Shown here: positions 1 through 8,827 of the stretch, in pieces
How the letters are laid out: each line of letters opens with the position of its first letter
Position numbering within the stretch: the first letter of the stretch is position 1
Source: Chloroflexota bacterium
GTDB taxonomy: Bacteria; Chloroflexota; Anaerolineae; Anaerolineales; UBA11579
NCBI GenBank assembly: GCA_013112575.1
Contig: JABFGG010000021.1
Location: forward strand, 18,101-82,100
DNA: 64,000 nt
Direction: 5' to 3'
Program-made: the position numbers and the translations under genes
Notes under the pieces: generated by a model
What the model was told of the DNA's origin: nothing
The model's database searches: none
Seen by the model: only the letters and a program-made list of their open reading frames with translations

Positions 1-260
1 TCTTCCAGGTATCGCACCGCACCGCCGGCTGAGTCAAGTCCAAAAGCCGAACCCCCGGAAAGCACAATGGCATGCGCCTTATCCACCAGATGCACGGGAT
101 GCATGGCATCCACCTCGCGGGTACCGGGTGCCCCGCCGCGTTGGTCCACACCGCCCACGGCCCCATCGGGGCAGAGAATAACCGTACAACCTGTGATAGC
201 CTCCAAGTCCTGCGCATGCCCTACTTGAATGCCTTTGATATCTGTAATTGAATTATTCAT
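1..260 (-). CDS. P1 family peptidase (S58, DmpA/L-aminopeptidase-like), 3' end outside window
   Basis: The first 86 codons of a minus-strand gene are visible; the rest lies beyond the left edge. The translation starts MNNSITDIKGIQVGHAQ and continues with a Gly/Asp-rich stretch, GAPGTREVDAMHP and then HAIVLSGGSAFGLDSAGG. That order is the N-terminal pattern of the P1/S58 family (DmpA-type aminopeptidases, self-cleaving N-terminal nucleophile hydrolases). The self-cleavage site itself would lie further on and cannot be checked. The ATG is 16 nt downstream of the M24 peptidase stop, so the two are probably co-transcribed, pairing two peptidases. Family call is firm; substrate is unknown. Confidence 0.85.
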   Translation of the reverse strand, partial: MNNSITDIKGIQVGHAQDLEAITGCTVILCPDGAVGGVDQRGGAPGTREVDAMHPVHLVDKAHAIVLSGGSAFGLDSAGGAVRYLE

Positions 261-276
261 TGACTTTCCTCTACCT

Positions 277-1461
277 CTATTTCACGATCAACTCTGTCTG
301 TGGCTCACTCAGGAACACGCAGCCATCATCGGTAACCAGCACATCTTCTTCCAGACCGATGTAGCCGTAGCCTTCGACCATCAGGCCCGGTTCAACTGTA
401 AAAACCTGCCCGGCTTCGAGGGGCATGTCGGGTAAGTTGCCGTACTTCTCCCACTTGGGGCCCAATAGCGCGCCGCCATCGTGAGCTTCGCGGCCCAGTT
501 GGTGACCGAGCGCATATTTGAATTCGGGGTAGCCCGCGTCTGTGACGATGTCGCGGGCGATGTCGTCAATACTTTTACCGGTGACACCGGGCCGCATGGC
601 CTTGACGGCTTCCTGAACGGCCAGCACGATGGTATCGAAACCGCGCTGTACAGCTTCTGGAACCTGATCTTCGTCCTCTGCCTTTACATACATGACACGC
701 TGGATGTCGGAACAGTATTCGTCCTGACGCACACCAAAATCAAAGTGCACAAGTTGGCCTGCTTTGACTTCGAGCTCTGTAGGGCCGACGTGACCAATGG
801 GACTGTCTGCCCCGGCGTTGACGGTGGGGCAGTGGTTCAACTCCCAGGCAGGTTCAACACCGTATTCTTGCAGCTTGCCGTGCATAAAAGCACTGATATC
901 CAATTCACTGCGACCCGGCTGCGTATAGCCAAAGGCTTCCTGGTAGATAGCTTCGGTGGTGTGAATGGCTTGTTTGACGCGTTCAATCTCGCTGGGAGTT
1001 TTGCGGCCGCGCAGTGCGCCGATCACATCTGCGGCTGAGACAAGCCGGCTTGCATAGGGCGTACCCTCAAAATGTTCGAGCAAGGTCAGGTACATACCGT
1101 GGCTGAGGCCGTCGGCATGCACGTTGTCGGTAGAATAATTGATGGCAATCTGAGCCGGGTCGAGCCGCGTGATGGTTTCCAACAATAGCTCGCGGATGCC
1201 TTCATCATAGGTCAGGATAGTGTTGTAGGCTCCCAGGCGCTGCACTGTGTCCTCTTCCAGCCGCCCGGCGATGGCGATGCTCTCACCCGTTTTGGTGATG
1301 ATCAGGGCACTGGGCCAGGTCAGATTGTGACCATAGATCAAAGGCAGAATGGGGTCTTCGCCCGCACTGGTCTCGCGCACGAAAGTCATCCAGAGGTCGA
1401 CGTCCAGTTCCTGGAGGATGCCAATAGCCTGCTTTACTTTTTCCTGTACGATGCTGGTCAT
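277..1461 (-). CDS. M24 family metallopeptidase (Xaa-Pro aminopeptidase-like)
   Basis: A 394-residue protein with the two-domain creatinase/prolidase layout: an N-terminal creatinase-like domain (about 1-155) and a C-terminal pita-bread domain (about 160-394). The metal-binding set of the family is present: Asp in HFDFGVRQDEYCSDIQRV (two Asp), His in LGHQLGREAHDGG, Glu in FTVEPG and Glu in GYIGLEEDVLVT. A dinuclear-metal aminopeptidase or dipeptidase acting on X-Pro bonds is therefore likely, in the cytoplasm since no signal peptide is seen. Its ATG overlaps the stop of the upstream transporter-rhodanese gene (ATGA), so translation is probably coupled, and a second peptidase gene follows. The precise substrate cannot be read from sequence. 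Confidence 0.9.
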   Translation of the reverse strand: MTSIVQEKVKQAIGILQELDVDLWMTFVRETSAGEDPILPLIYGHNLTWPSALIITKTGESIAIAGRLEEDTVQRLGAYNTILTYDEGIRELLLETITRLDPAQIAINYSTDNVHADGLSHGMYLTLLEHFEGTPYASRLVSAADVIGALRGRKTPSEIERVKQAIHTTEAIYQEAFGYTQPGRSELDISAFMHGKLQEYGVEPAWELNHCPTVNAGADSPIGHVGPTELEVKAGQLVHFDFGVRQDEYCSDIQRVMYVKAEDEDQVPEAVQRGFDTIVLAVQEAVKAMRPGVTGKSIDDIARDIVTDAGYPEFKYALGHQLGREAHDGGALLGPKWEKYGNLPDMPLEAGQVFTVEPGLMVEGYGYIGLEEDVLVTDDGCVFLSEPQTELIVK

Positions 1462-3650
1462 GCGTCTTCCTCACCTGTTTTTATTGGTCGACTATCATCC
1501 GTGATCCACTCGCTCCATGAACCGGGATATATTTTGGCCTCGCCCAATCCGGCATGCAATACTGCGAGGGCGTTGTGTGCGGCGGTTACACCGGAACCGC
1601 AATAGAAGATCAGATTCTCGGCAGCATGTTTCTCTAGGAGGGATGCAAATCGGCCACGTAATTCATCAGGGGTCTTAAAGCCAGTTTCGTTTACGTTGCC
1701 AGCGTAGGGGAGGTTGACTGCCCCGGGGATGTGCCCGGCAACGGGATCGATGGGTTCCTCATCACCGCGGTAACGCTCCGGCCCGCGCGAATCGACCACA
1801 ACGTAATTGGGGTCAAGTAAGACACCTAAGACCTTATCTGCATCTGCTGCCAGCTCATCTTGCAGGGATGGGCTAAATGTCCGGGGTTGATTTCCTTCTT
1901 CCCCGGAAACCGTATCAAATTTAGCAGCCTGCCAGGCGGCCCAGCCCCCATCGAGCACGGCCACGGCATTATGCCCCAGCCAGCGCAGCATCCACCATAA
2001 GCGAGCTGCATAGGCGCCACTCAGGTCGTCGTAAACCACCACCTGCACATTTTCATCAATGCCCCAGTTTGACAGTTTGTCGACGAATTCATCGATGGAT
2101 GGCAGGGGGTGGCGGCTGGTCTTTCCTGGGATGATTTGGCCGGACAGGTCTTCGTCCAGGTGAGCGTAGACCGCGCCCGGGATGTGGGCCTGCAAGTAGG
2201 CCTTTCTTCCATATTCCGTATCGTCTAGAGAAAAGCGGCAATCTACGATCACCCATTCCTTATTTCCTGATTGGGTTTGAAGCTCATTTACAGAAATCAG
2301 GGTTTCAAACTTCATCTTGCACCTTTGCAGTAAACGGCGGTTGCTTATAAAGAGGGTCAGTGCATCCGCACCCATCGAGAGGGTCACGGCCAGCACGGCC
2401 ATGGTGATGCCCGGCATCTGGATGCTGACCCCAATCGTCAGCACGGTGATGAGGACGATCAGATCAACGATCATGCCTAATGTAACAGGTAACGTATTTC
2501 CTTTAGCCGTCAGCGTACCGCGATAATAGCTCATCCAGGCCATGAAAATGGGTAAGAGAATGCCCAATTGCGCACCCGTTTTTGCCAGGCCCGCCAGGGT
2601 GTCATTGACCCCGATCATATCCTTGAAGTAGAAATCGGACAGTGGCGTAAAGACAACCAGCAACAAGAGGCCGATGACCACCAGGCTCATACGCAGGCTG
2701 AAGGTCCACAGAGCATTGCGGCTATCCTTCTCTTCATGTAAGGCAATGACGACTTCAGGCAAGGCCATGCCGGGCGCTCGCGAATAAAACAACAGACCGT
2801 TGAGCACTGGCCAGGCAGCCAGGTTGATCTCCGGGTTGGGGCTGCGCGCAAGGGCTGCCCCGATCAGCGGGTAGGTGAAGAGGAAGAGGGTGCTGGTGGC
2901 TGCCAGGGGGGTGTGAAACCTGACCAGCCCGTTATAGCTTAAATCGGGCAAATCACGTTGTTCAGCTTGTGGGCCAAAATGCTCTTTGAGCGTGGCACGG
3001 GAGACCCAATGGGCGTAGACCGCTTCGAAGATGACGCCCACGCTGAGAGCTAAGGTTCCGACCTCCACACCGGAAAACAGACCAGAAAAGGCAGCGAGTG
3101 TCGCCACGCCCACTGAGCCGACCAGGCGTACAATTGTGCCCTGGCCGACGTAACGCGTTTTTCCATAACGAATGAGGATGCCCTGAATGAAACGTCGCCA
3201 GGCGATGGCCGCGCTCCATGGAATCATCAATTGCAAGCCCAGGCGAATGGGTTCGATCAGGGTTTCCGGGACGCGCATCAATTGCACGATGACCAGGTCG
3301 AAGAGGGGTGTAAACCCCATGAGGATGTGCACGATGGTGGTCAGGATCATTAGATGGATCGTGAAACGCCTAAGCACCAGATAATGCTGGCGGTTGCGCG
3401 CCTTGGCCGTACTGGTGGAGAGCAGATTGATGACGGGGCTTTCAATAGTGATGCTGATAGCGGCCACCACACCAAAGGCGGCGATCATACGCTCGGCTTC
3501 TGAGATGCGCGCCAGCATAGCGTTGACGTAGGGCATCTCACTGGCCATCAAGAGCCAACTGGCTGCCAGGGGTAACCAGTACAGGAAAATGCGACGCTGG
3601 CTGAGCGAAGGCGCTGGTGTTGTGTTGAGGGCTTCAACGTTTTGTGCCAT
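1458..3650 (-). CDS. MATE/ANKH-like membrane protein fused to a tandem-rhodanese sulfurtransferase
   Basis: A 730-residue single reading frame. Residues 1-445 are strongly hydrophobic with about a dozen membrane segments and resemble MATE-type or ANKH-type multidrug/organic-ion exporters. Residues 446-730 form a complete two-domain thiosulfate/3-mercaptopyruvate sulfurtransferase: inactive first rhodanese domain (VIVDCRFSLDD, HIPGAVYAHLDEDL) and second domain with the active-site loop CGSGVTAAHN, catalytic Cys at residue 684. The junction is MKFETLISVNELQ; that Met (plus position 2315) is preceded by AAAGGTG, a plausible internal ribosome site, so the sulfurtransferase may also be made alone. 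The frame is open throughout, so a genuine fusion (or lost stop codon) is what the sequence shows. The gene is followed by the M24 peptidase with an ATGA overlap. Confidence 0.75.
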   Translation of the reverse strand: MAQNVEALNTTPAPSLSQRRIFLYWLPLAASWLLMASEMPYVNAMLARISEAERMIAAFGVVAAISITIESPVINLLSTSTAKARNRQHYLVLRRFTIHLMILTTIVHILMGFTPLFDLVIVQLMRVPETLIEPIRLGLQLMIPWSAAIAWRRFIQGILIRYGKTRYVGQGTIVRLVGSVGVATLAAFSGLFSGVEVGTLALSVGVIFEAVYAHWVSRATLKEHFGPQAEQRDLPDLSYNGLVRFHTPLAATSTLFLFTYPLIGAALARSPNPEINLAAWPVLNGLLFYSRAPGMALPEVVIALHEEKDSRNALWTFSLRMSLVVIGLLLLVVFTPLSDFYFKDMIGVNDTLAGLAKTGAQLGILLPIFMAWMSYYRGTLTAKGNTLPVTLGMIVDLIVLITVLTIGVSIQMPGITMAVLAVTLSMGADALTLFISNRRLLQRCKMKFETLISVNELQTQSGNKEWVIVDCRFSLDDTEYGRKAYLQAHIPGAVYAHLDEDLSGQIIPGKTSRHPLPSIDEFVDKLSNWGIDENVQVVVYDDLSGAYAARLWWMLRWLGHNAVAVLDGGWAAWQAAKFDTVSGEEGNQPRTFSPSLQDELAADADKVLGVLLDPNYVVVDSRGPERYRGDEEPIDPVAGHIPGAVNLPYAGNVNETGFKTPDELRGRFASLLEKHAAENLIFYCGSGVTAAHNALAVLHAGLGEAKIYPGSWSEWITDDSRPIKTGEEDA

Positions 3651-3658
3651 GGCGTCAG

Positions 3659-3692
3659 TTTACCATTGCCATAGTCACGGTACAATGTGAGG
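3659..3692 (-). promoter_or_regulatory. Promoter of the transporter-rhodanese operon (leaderless)
   Basis: On the minus strand TTGTAC, a 17-nt spacer and TAAACT are followed by only 6 nt (GACGCC) and the ATG of the 730-residue protein. Transcription would start at or next to the start codon, and there is no room for a Shine-Dalgarno site. Confidence 0.5.
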
Positions 3693-3696
3693 GAAA

Positions 3697-3789
3697 GTGA
3701 ATAGTTATTTGTTATCAGTTATTAGGGATATGTATGTTTTGAAATTTGGAGTTTTGCACTTACCCATAACCAATAATCAATAACTCACA
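3697..3789. repeat. Degenerate TTATCAGTTATTAG-type inverted word repeat upstream of the GH13 gene
   Basis: The gap contains ATAGTTATTTGTTATCAGT on the left and CCATAACCAATAATCAATAA on the right, roughly mirror images built from the words TTATCAG, TTATTAG and AATAATC. It is non-coding, AT-rich and unlike its neighbours, and resembles short word repeats scattered in many environmental bacterial genomes. Confidence 0.4.
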
Positions 3790-6700
3790 ATGCACTTACA
3801 ACTCTCTAACCTTCCTTTTCCCGGCAACTACGAATTCCATATCTCGCGACGAGCGCGTGACCGCTACGCTTTTGATGCAACGATATTCCAATTGAACGGC
3901 AATGTGCTTTTCGCTGATTTCCGCGCTGCCCGCGAATTCACCCAACGCATGAATCTGGAACGCGATGTGGTTGCCGACCCACAATTGGCCGTGCGCGCCG
4001 GGGACATCAATGCCCTGGGCCTGATCGATGAGATCCTGCATTACGTGGCAGGTCTGTATAAGCAGCAGGAAAACATAAAAGTTTTTGAGGAAGGACTGTC
4101 CTACCTTTACGCGCGCCTGGGGCCGGAGATGGTGGACGCCGCACTGATGAGTTTCACCGGGCAATTCCCTGCAGTAGCCGTGTATCAAGGGGAGCTATCG
4201 CCTTCCGAGTATCTGGAAGGTCAAAGTGGTGGGGTACCGAATCGTTTGATCGTGCTAGAGGAAATGCTGCTGTTGTGGCTGGCGAATGCCAACCCGGCCT
4301 TCGAACCATTCAGTGAACTATTTGATGATAAAGACCTGCGTATGCATTCGGTCTATGCCCAGATGATCGATGGCCTGCAGGATTTCTTTGATGAACAGCC
4401 ACCCTTTGGGCCTGAACATCAAAACCTGGTGAGCATGTTGCGCACACCAGCAGTCATGGTGCCTAACTCACTTTCAGGGCAATTAGAGTACATCCGGGCG
4501 CATTGGGCTGACCTACTGGGTGATTATCTGTTGCGTTTGTTGACCAGCCTGGATCTGATTGCCGAGGAAAGCCGACTACCTTTTACAGGCTTTGGCCCGC
4601 CTGATGTATACGATTTCAGCGCCTGGGGGATGAGCATTGATGAAGAGCCGGAGCGTTTCAGCCCCGATAAAGATTGGATGCCCAGCCTGGTGCTTATGGC
4701 CAAGAACGCTTACGTGTGGCTCGACCAGCTTTCCAAAACTTATGGGCGCGAGATCAAACAGCTCGACCAGATACCGGATGAAGAACTGGATAAACTGGCA
4801 GACTGGGGTTTTAACGGCTTGTGGTTGATCGGTTTGTGGGAGCGTAGCACGGCCTCCAAAAAGATCAAGCAGATGCGTGGCAATGAGGATGCCATCGCCT
4901 CGGCTTATTCACTCTACGATTACACTATCGCCCATGACCTGGGGGGCGAGGAGGCGGTAAACAACTTGCGAGAACGCGCTTGGCAGCGCGGTATGCGCCT
5001 GGCCAGCGACATGGTGCCCAACCACATGGGCATTGATTCGCGTTGGGTCTTGGAACACCCTGACTGGTTCCTGAGCCTGCCACAGAGTCCCTATCCCTCT
5101 TATTCCTTCAATGGCGTTGACCTGACAGACAATGACAATGTAGGCATCTATCTGGAAGACCATTACTATGACGACAGCGATGCCGCCGTGGTCTTCAAGC
5201 GCGTCGATGCTTTAGGGGAAGCGCGCTACATTTATCATGGCAACGACGGCACGGGCCTGCCGTGGAATGACACCGCCCAACTGGATTTCCTCAAAGCCGA
5301 AGTGCGTGAGGGTGTTATACAGACTATCTTACACGTGGCGCGCCAGTTCCCAGTGATCCGCTTCGACGCTGCCATGACCCTGGCAAAAAAACATATCCAA
5401 CGTTTATGGTTCCCCAAGCCCGGGGAAGGAGGGGCGGTGCCCTCACGCGCGGAACATGCCATGAGCCAGGCCGCCTTTGATGCTGCTATCCCGGAGGAGT
5501 TCTGGCGCGAGGTGGTGGACCGCATAGCCCAGGAAGTGCCCGACACGCTCTTGCTGGCCGAGGCTTTCTGGATGATGGAAGGCTATTTTGTGCGTACGCT
5601 GGGTATGCATCGTGTATATAACAGTGCCTTCATGCACATGCTGCGCGATGAAGACAATGCTAAATACCGCGCTGTGATGAAGAACACGCTTGAGTTCAAC
5701 CCACAGATCCTCAAACGCTTTGTCAACTTCATGAATAACCCGGATGAGGATACTGCTGAGGCCCAGTTCGGCAAGGGCGACAAATACTTTGGGGTGGCCG
5801 TGATGATGGCGACCTTACCCGGCCTGCCCATGTTCGGCCATGGGCAAATCGAAGGCTTTACCGAAAAATATGGCATGGAATACCAGCGCGCTTATTATGA
5901 TGAACAACCCGATGAAGGGCTGGTAAACCATCACCAACGCGTGATCTTCCCACTGTTGCGCCGCCGCCGCTTATTCGCCGAAGTAGATGATTTTCTGCTC
6001 TACGATTTCTTTTCACCACATAGTTTGGTCAATGAGGACGTGTTCGCTTATTCCAACCGTTTGGGCGATCAACGCGCATTGGTGGTGTATCACAATAAGT
6101 TCGGGGAGGCACAGGGCTGGATGCGCACTTCGGCAGCTTACGCGCAAACAGATGGTGAGGAAAGTGCCCTGGTGCAGCGCAAGCTAGGGGAGGGGCTGGG
6201 GTTGGATGGGGGGCATAACGTGTTCTGGGTCTTCCGCGACTATGTTAGCGGCTTACAATATATCCGCAATGCTAGAGATCTTTCAGAGGGTGGCCTGTAT
6301 CTGGAATTAGGTGCTTACCAGGCGCAAGTCTTCCTGGATTTTGATAAGGTCTACGATAGTCCTGAGACCCCATATGCCCAACTGAATGCTGAGCTGGATG
6401 GCAAAGGCGTCCCTAATATCTATCAGGCTTTGAGGGAACTCGAATTGCGCCCGGTGCTGCAGCCTTTCCGGGAGTTGGTCAACGCTGGCATGATGAACTA
6501 CCTGATCGATAACCGTGCCCAAAAACCAAGGGCCAGGCTGCCCAAAGCATTGCTTGACGAAACCCGGCAGAAGACGGGGAATCTACTACAGGCTACCAAA
6601 GCCTTTTCCAATGGGGCAGGGGACCCAACCAAACTGGAAAAGAAGATATTGACAGACCTTAAAGCTGTGCTGGCCTTGCCCGTATTGTATGAAAAATATC

Positions 6701-7293
6701 CTCTGCCGCGCTCGCGTAAATATAAGATTGTGGTCAACATGCTGTTAGAGGGCCTGGATGAGAACAAAGGTGCCTGGGCCACGTTACTTAGCTGGGTATT
6801 GGTTTCAAAGTTAGGCGCTGTCGCTGATCCGGAAAATGCCTTACAAACCAGCCGCGCCTGGTTGGATGAATGGTTGCTGGACCGACAGATCGCGGCAATG
6901 CTTCAAGAAACTGGCGTGGATGAAGGGGCAGCCTGGCAGCGTGTGGCCCTATTGAGGGCAATAATCGGTCAAAGGCATTGGTACCGAGATGATGGCAGCC
7001 TGCGACGGAAAGCCTACCGTATCATGCGCAGGTTGTTGGAAGATGTAGAAGTCCGCCAATACCTCAATATCAACGAACACGAAAGTGTGGTGTGGTTCAA
7101 CAAAGAAGCCATGGAGGATTTATTGTGGTGGCTGCTGGCCATTGGCGTTGGTGACATTACAGCTAACCCTAAGATCAAAAAAGCCGACAAGCCAGAACGA
7201 ATCGTGGCCGTGTACGACATCATAAAGAAGGTGCTACAATCTTTGGAGGCCTCGGCTTACCAGGTCGAAAAACTCCTTGAGGAGCTTGCCTGA
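3790..7293 (+). CDS. Very long GH13 alpha-amylase family enzyme
   Basis: A 1167-residue protein whose middle third (about 330-760) is a GH13 TIM barrel. Conserved region I reads DMVPNHMG (Asp407). Region II is IRFDAAMT with nucleophile Asp526, region III LLLAEAFW with acid/base Glu591, and the transition-state Asp lies in MNNPDEDTA (Asp652), so the catalytic triad is complete. About 320 residues precede the barrel and about 400 follow it; both flanks are helix-rich and not recognised. It probably cleaves or transfers alpha-1,4-glucan chains in the cytoplasm (no signal peptide). glgA follows immediately, its likely start 1 nt after this stop, and malQ is next, tying the enzyme to glycogen metabolism. 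Exact activity (amylase, debranching or maltosyl transfer) is open. Confidence 0.85.
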   Translation: MHLQLSNLPFPGNYEFHISRRARDRYAFDATIFQLNGNVLFADFRAAREFTQRMNLERDVVADPQLAVRAGDINALGLIDEILHYVAGLYKQQENIKVFEEGLSYLYARLGPEMVDAALMSFTGQFPAVAVYQGELSPSEYLEGQSGGVPNRLIVLEEMLLLWLANANPAFEPFSELFDDKDLRMHSVYAQMIDGLQDFFDEQPPFGPEHQNLVSMLRTPAVMVPNSLSGQLEYIRAHWADLLGDYLLRLLTSLDLIAEESRLPFTGFGPPDVYDFSAWGMSIDEEPERFSPDKDWMPSLVLMAKNAYVWLDQLSKTYGREIKQLDQIPDEELDKLADWGFNGLWLIGLWERSTASKKIKQMRGNEDAIASAYSLYDYTIAHDLGGEEAVNNLRERAWQRGMRLASDMVPNHMGIDSRWVLEHPDWFLSLPQSPYPSYSFNGVDLTDNDNVGIYLEDHYYDDSDAAVVFKRVDALGEARYIYHGNDGTGLPWNDTAQLDFLKAEVREGVIQTILHVARQFPVIRFDAAMTLAKKHIQRLWFPKPGEGGAVPSRAEHAMSQAAFDAAIPEEFWREVVDRIAQEVPDTLLLAEAFWMMEGYFVRTLGMHRVYNSAFMHMLRDEDNAKYRAVMKNTLEFNPQILKRFVNFMNNPDEDTAEAQFGKGDKYFGVAVMMATLPGLPMFGHGQIEGFTEKYGMEYQRAYYDEQPDEGLVNHHQRVIFPLLRRRRLFAEVDDFLLYDFFSPHSLVNEDVFAYSNRLGDQRALVVYHNKFGEAQGWMRTSAAYAQTDGEESALVQRKLGEGLGLDGGHNVFWVFRDYVSGLQYIRNARDLSEGGLYLELGAYQAQVFLDFDKVYDSPETPYAQLNAELDGKGVPNIYQALRELELRPVLQPFRELVNAGMMNYLIDNRAQKPRARLPKALLDETRQKTGNLLQATKAFSNGAGDPTKLEKKILTDLKAVLALPVLYEKYPLPRSRKYKIVVNMLLEGLDENKGAWATLLSWVLVSKLGAVADPENALQTSRAWLDEWLLDRQIAAMLQETGVDEGAAWQRVALLRAIIGQRHWYRDDGSLRRKAYRIMRRLLEDVEVRQYLNINEHESVVWFNKEAMEDLLWWLLAIGVGDITANPKIKKADKPERIVAVYDIIKKVLQSLEASAYQVEKLLEELA

Positions 7294-7294
7294 C

Positions 7295-8746
7295 ATGGAT
7301 CCCTTGCGGGTGCTATTCATCTCTGCTGAAGCTGTCCCTTTTGTTAAAGTGGGCGGTCTTGCTGACGTAGCCGGTTCATTACCCAAAGCCCTACGTGCTT
7401 TGCAAGAAGCCCCCGATGTGCGTCTGGCAGTGCCCTTATACGGGCAGATCAACCGCAAAGGCCTCGACCTGGAGCTAGTCGCCGATTTCACCATCCCACA
7501 TGACTACGGCCCCATGCCGACGCGCGTGTACCTGACGCAGGTGGATGACTTGCCCGTTTATCTGATGGAAGGGCCACCCATCAACCCCCGCGACCCGATC
7601 TACTCCCATGATGCCCGTGAGAACGGCGCCAAGTTCACTTTTTTCTCGCTCGCTGCATTGGAACTGCCGCGTTACATCGATTGGCAACCACATGTCCTGC
7701 ATGCCCATGACTGGCACACGGCTCCGGCAGTGTATTGCGTGGCTTCTAACCGTAAGGGTGAAGATGACTATTACGATCAATTAGCGACCTTGCTTACGGT
7801 CCACAACTTGCCATTCCTGGGTGTGGGCGCGGGACCATCAATGGGGGCCTTTGGTTTAGAGGCTGCCAGCGGCTCGCCATTACCGGATTGGGCAGAGCAC
7901 ATGCCTCTACCTTTGGGATTATTGACGGCAGATCACATCAATGCTGTGTCTCCAGGTTATGCTGCCGAGATGCTCACCCCTGAATTTAGTTCTAACCTGC
8001 ACGATTTCCTGGCCTCTCGGAAAGACACGCTTTCCGGCATCCTCAATGGTCTGGACGTCGAGCGCTGGGACCCGGCAATAGATGCTGCATTGCATAAGAA
8101 CTTTGATGAAGACAGCCTCAACGACCGTACAGAAAATAAACTGAGTTTGCAAAGCGAACTTTCCTTTGGGGCCAATACGCGTATTCCTTTGCTTGCCATC
8201 ATCTCCCGTATGGACCATCAAAAGGGCATCGACATTGCCCTGCAGGGACTAAAGCAGATCGCGGATAAGCCCTGGCGTGCTGTCATCCTGGGGACTGGGG
8301 CCCCTCATATTGAAGATGAAGCTAGGCAATTGAGCCGGGACTTTCCCGACAAAGTGCGCGTGATCGTCGATTTTGACCGTGCCCTGGCGCGGCGAATCTA
8401 TGCCGGTTCCGATGCTCTGTTAATCCCCTCGCGTTATGAGCCTTGCGGTCTTACCCAAATGATCGCCATGCGCTACGGTAGTGTGCCGATCGCACGAGCC
8501 ACGGGTGGCCTCAAGGACACGATCATCGATCATGATGCCGATGAAGTTGAGGGCAATGGTTTCTTGTTTGACGAAGCCACGCCGGAAGCTTTGGTGGACG
8601 CAATCGGTCGGGCCATGGACGTTTTCCATGACCAGAGACGGTGGCGGGCCATTCAGCGGCACGGCATGAAACGCGATTTTTCCTGGGGCAAATCTGCAGG
8701 GGAGTATTACAATTTGTATAAATCTTTGGTAGAGAGGAAAAAATAG
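7295..8746 (+). CDS. glgA: Glycogen synthase (GT5)
   Basis: A 483-residue GT-B glycosyltransferase that extends alpha-1,4-glucan from ADP-glucose or UDP-glucose. The N-terminal nucleotide-sugar motif KVGGLADVAGSLPKAL has Lys18, and the C-terminal acceptor/donor region YEPCGLTQMIAMRYGS is intact, followed by ATGGLKDTI. HAHDWHTA matches the conserved loop of the family. I chose the ATG at 7295 because GAGGAG lies 8 nt before it; an in-frame TTG at 7277 inside the preceding gene is less likely. It lies between the long GH13 enzyme and malQ, forming a glycogen synthesis/remodelling cluster. Length is normal for bacterial GlgA. Confidence 0.95.
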   Translation: MDPLRVLFISAEAVPFVKVGGLADVAGSLPKALRALQEAPDVRLAVPLYGQINRKGLDLELVADFTIPHDYGPMPTRVYLTQVDDLPVYLMEGPPINPRDPIYSHDARENGAKFTFFSLAALELPRYIDWQPHVLHAHDWHTAPAVYCVASNRKGEDDYYDQLATLLTVHNLPFLGVGAGPSMGAFGLEAASGSPLPDWAEHMPLPLGLLTADHINAVSPGYAAEMLTPEFSSNLHDFLASRKDTLSGILNGLDVERWDPAIDAALHKNFDEDSLNDRTENKLSLQSELSFGANTRIPLLAIISRMDHQKGIDIALQGLKQIADKPWRAVILGTGAPHIEDEARQLSRDFPDKVRVIVDFDRALARRIYAGSDALLIPSRYEPCGLTQMIAMRYGSVPIARATGGLKDTIIDHDADEVEGNGFLFDEATPEALVDAIGRAMDVFHDQRRWRAIQRHGMKRDFSWGKSAGEYYNLYKSLVERKK

Positions 8747-8827
8747 AAGTCCCAAGTCTGTAGTTTAATTTTGGCTATCCCAACATGCTACTTATGACTT
8801 CGGACTTTAGCCCCCGGACTTATTTCT
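8747..8827. repeat. Intergenic word repeat GACTTCGGACTT / CCCGGACTT
   Basis: The 81-nt gap between glgA and malQ contains AAGTCCCAAGTCTGTAG, then GACTTCGGACTTTAG and CCCCGGACTT, a run of near-copies of GGACTT in both orientations. No ribosome site precedes malQ within it. It resembles degenerate dispersed words rather than a promoter. Confidence 0.35.

Noticed and set aside
481..1038. 185-residue plus-strand frame inside the M24 peptidase gene
   Set aside because: It is the shadow of a certain minus-strand gene with complete metal ligands.
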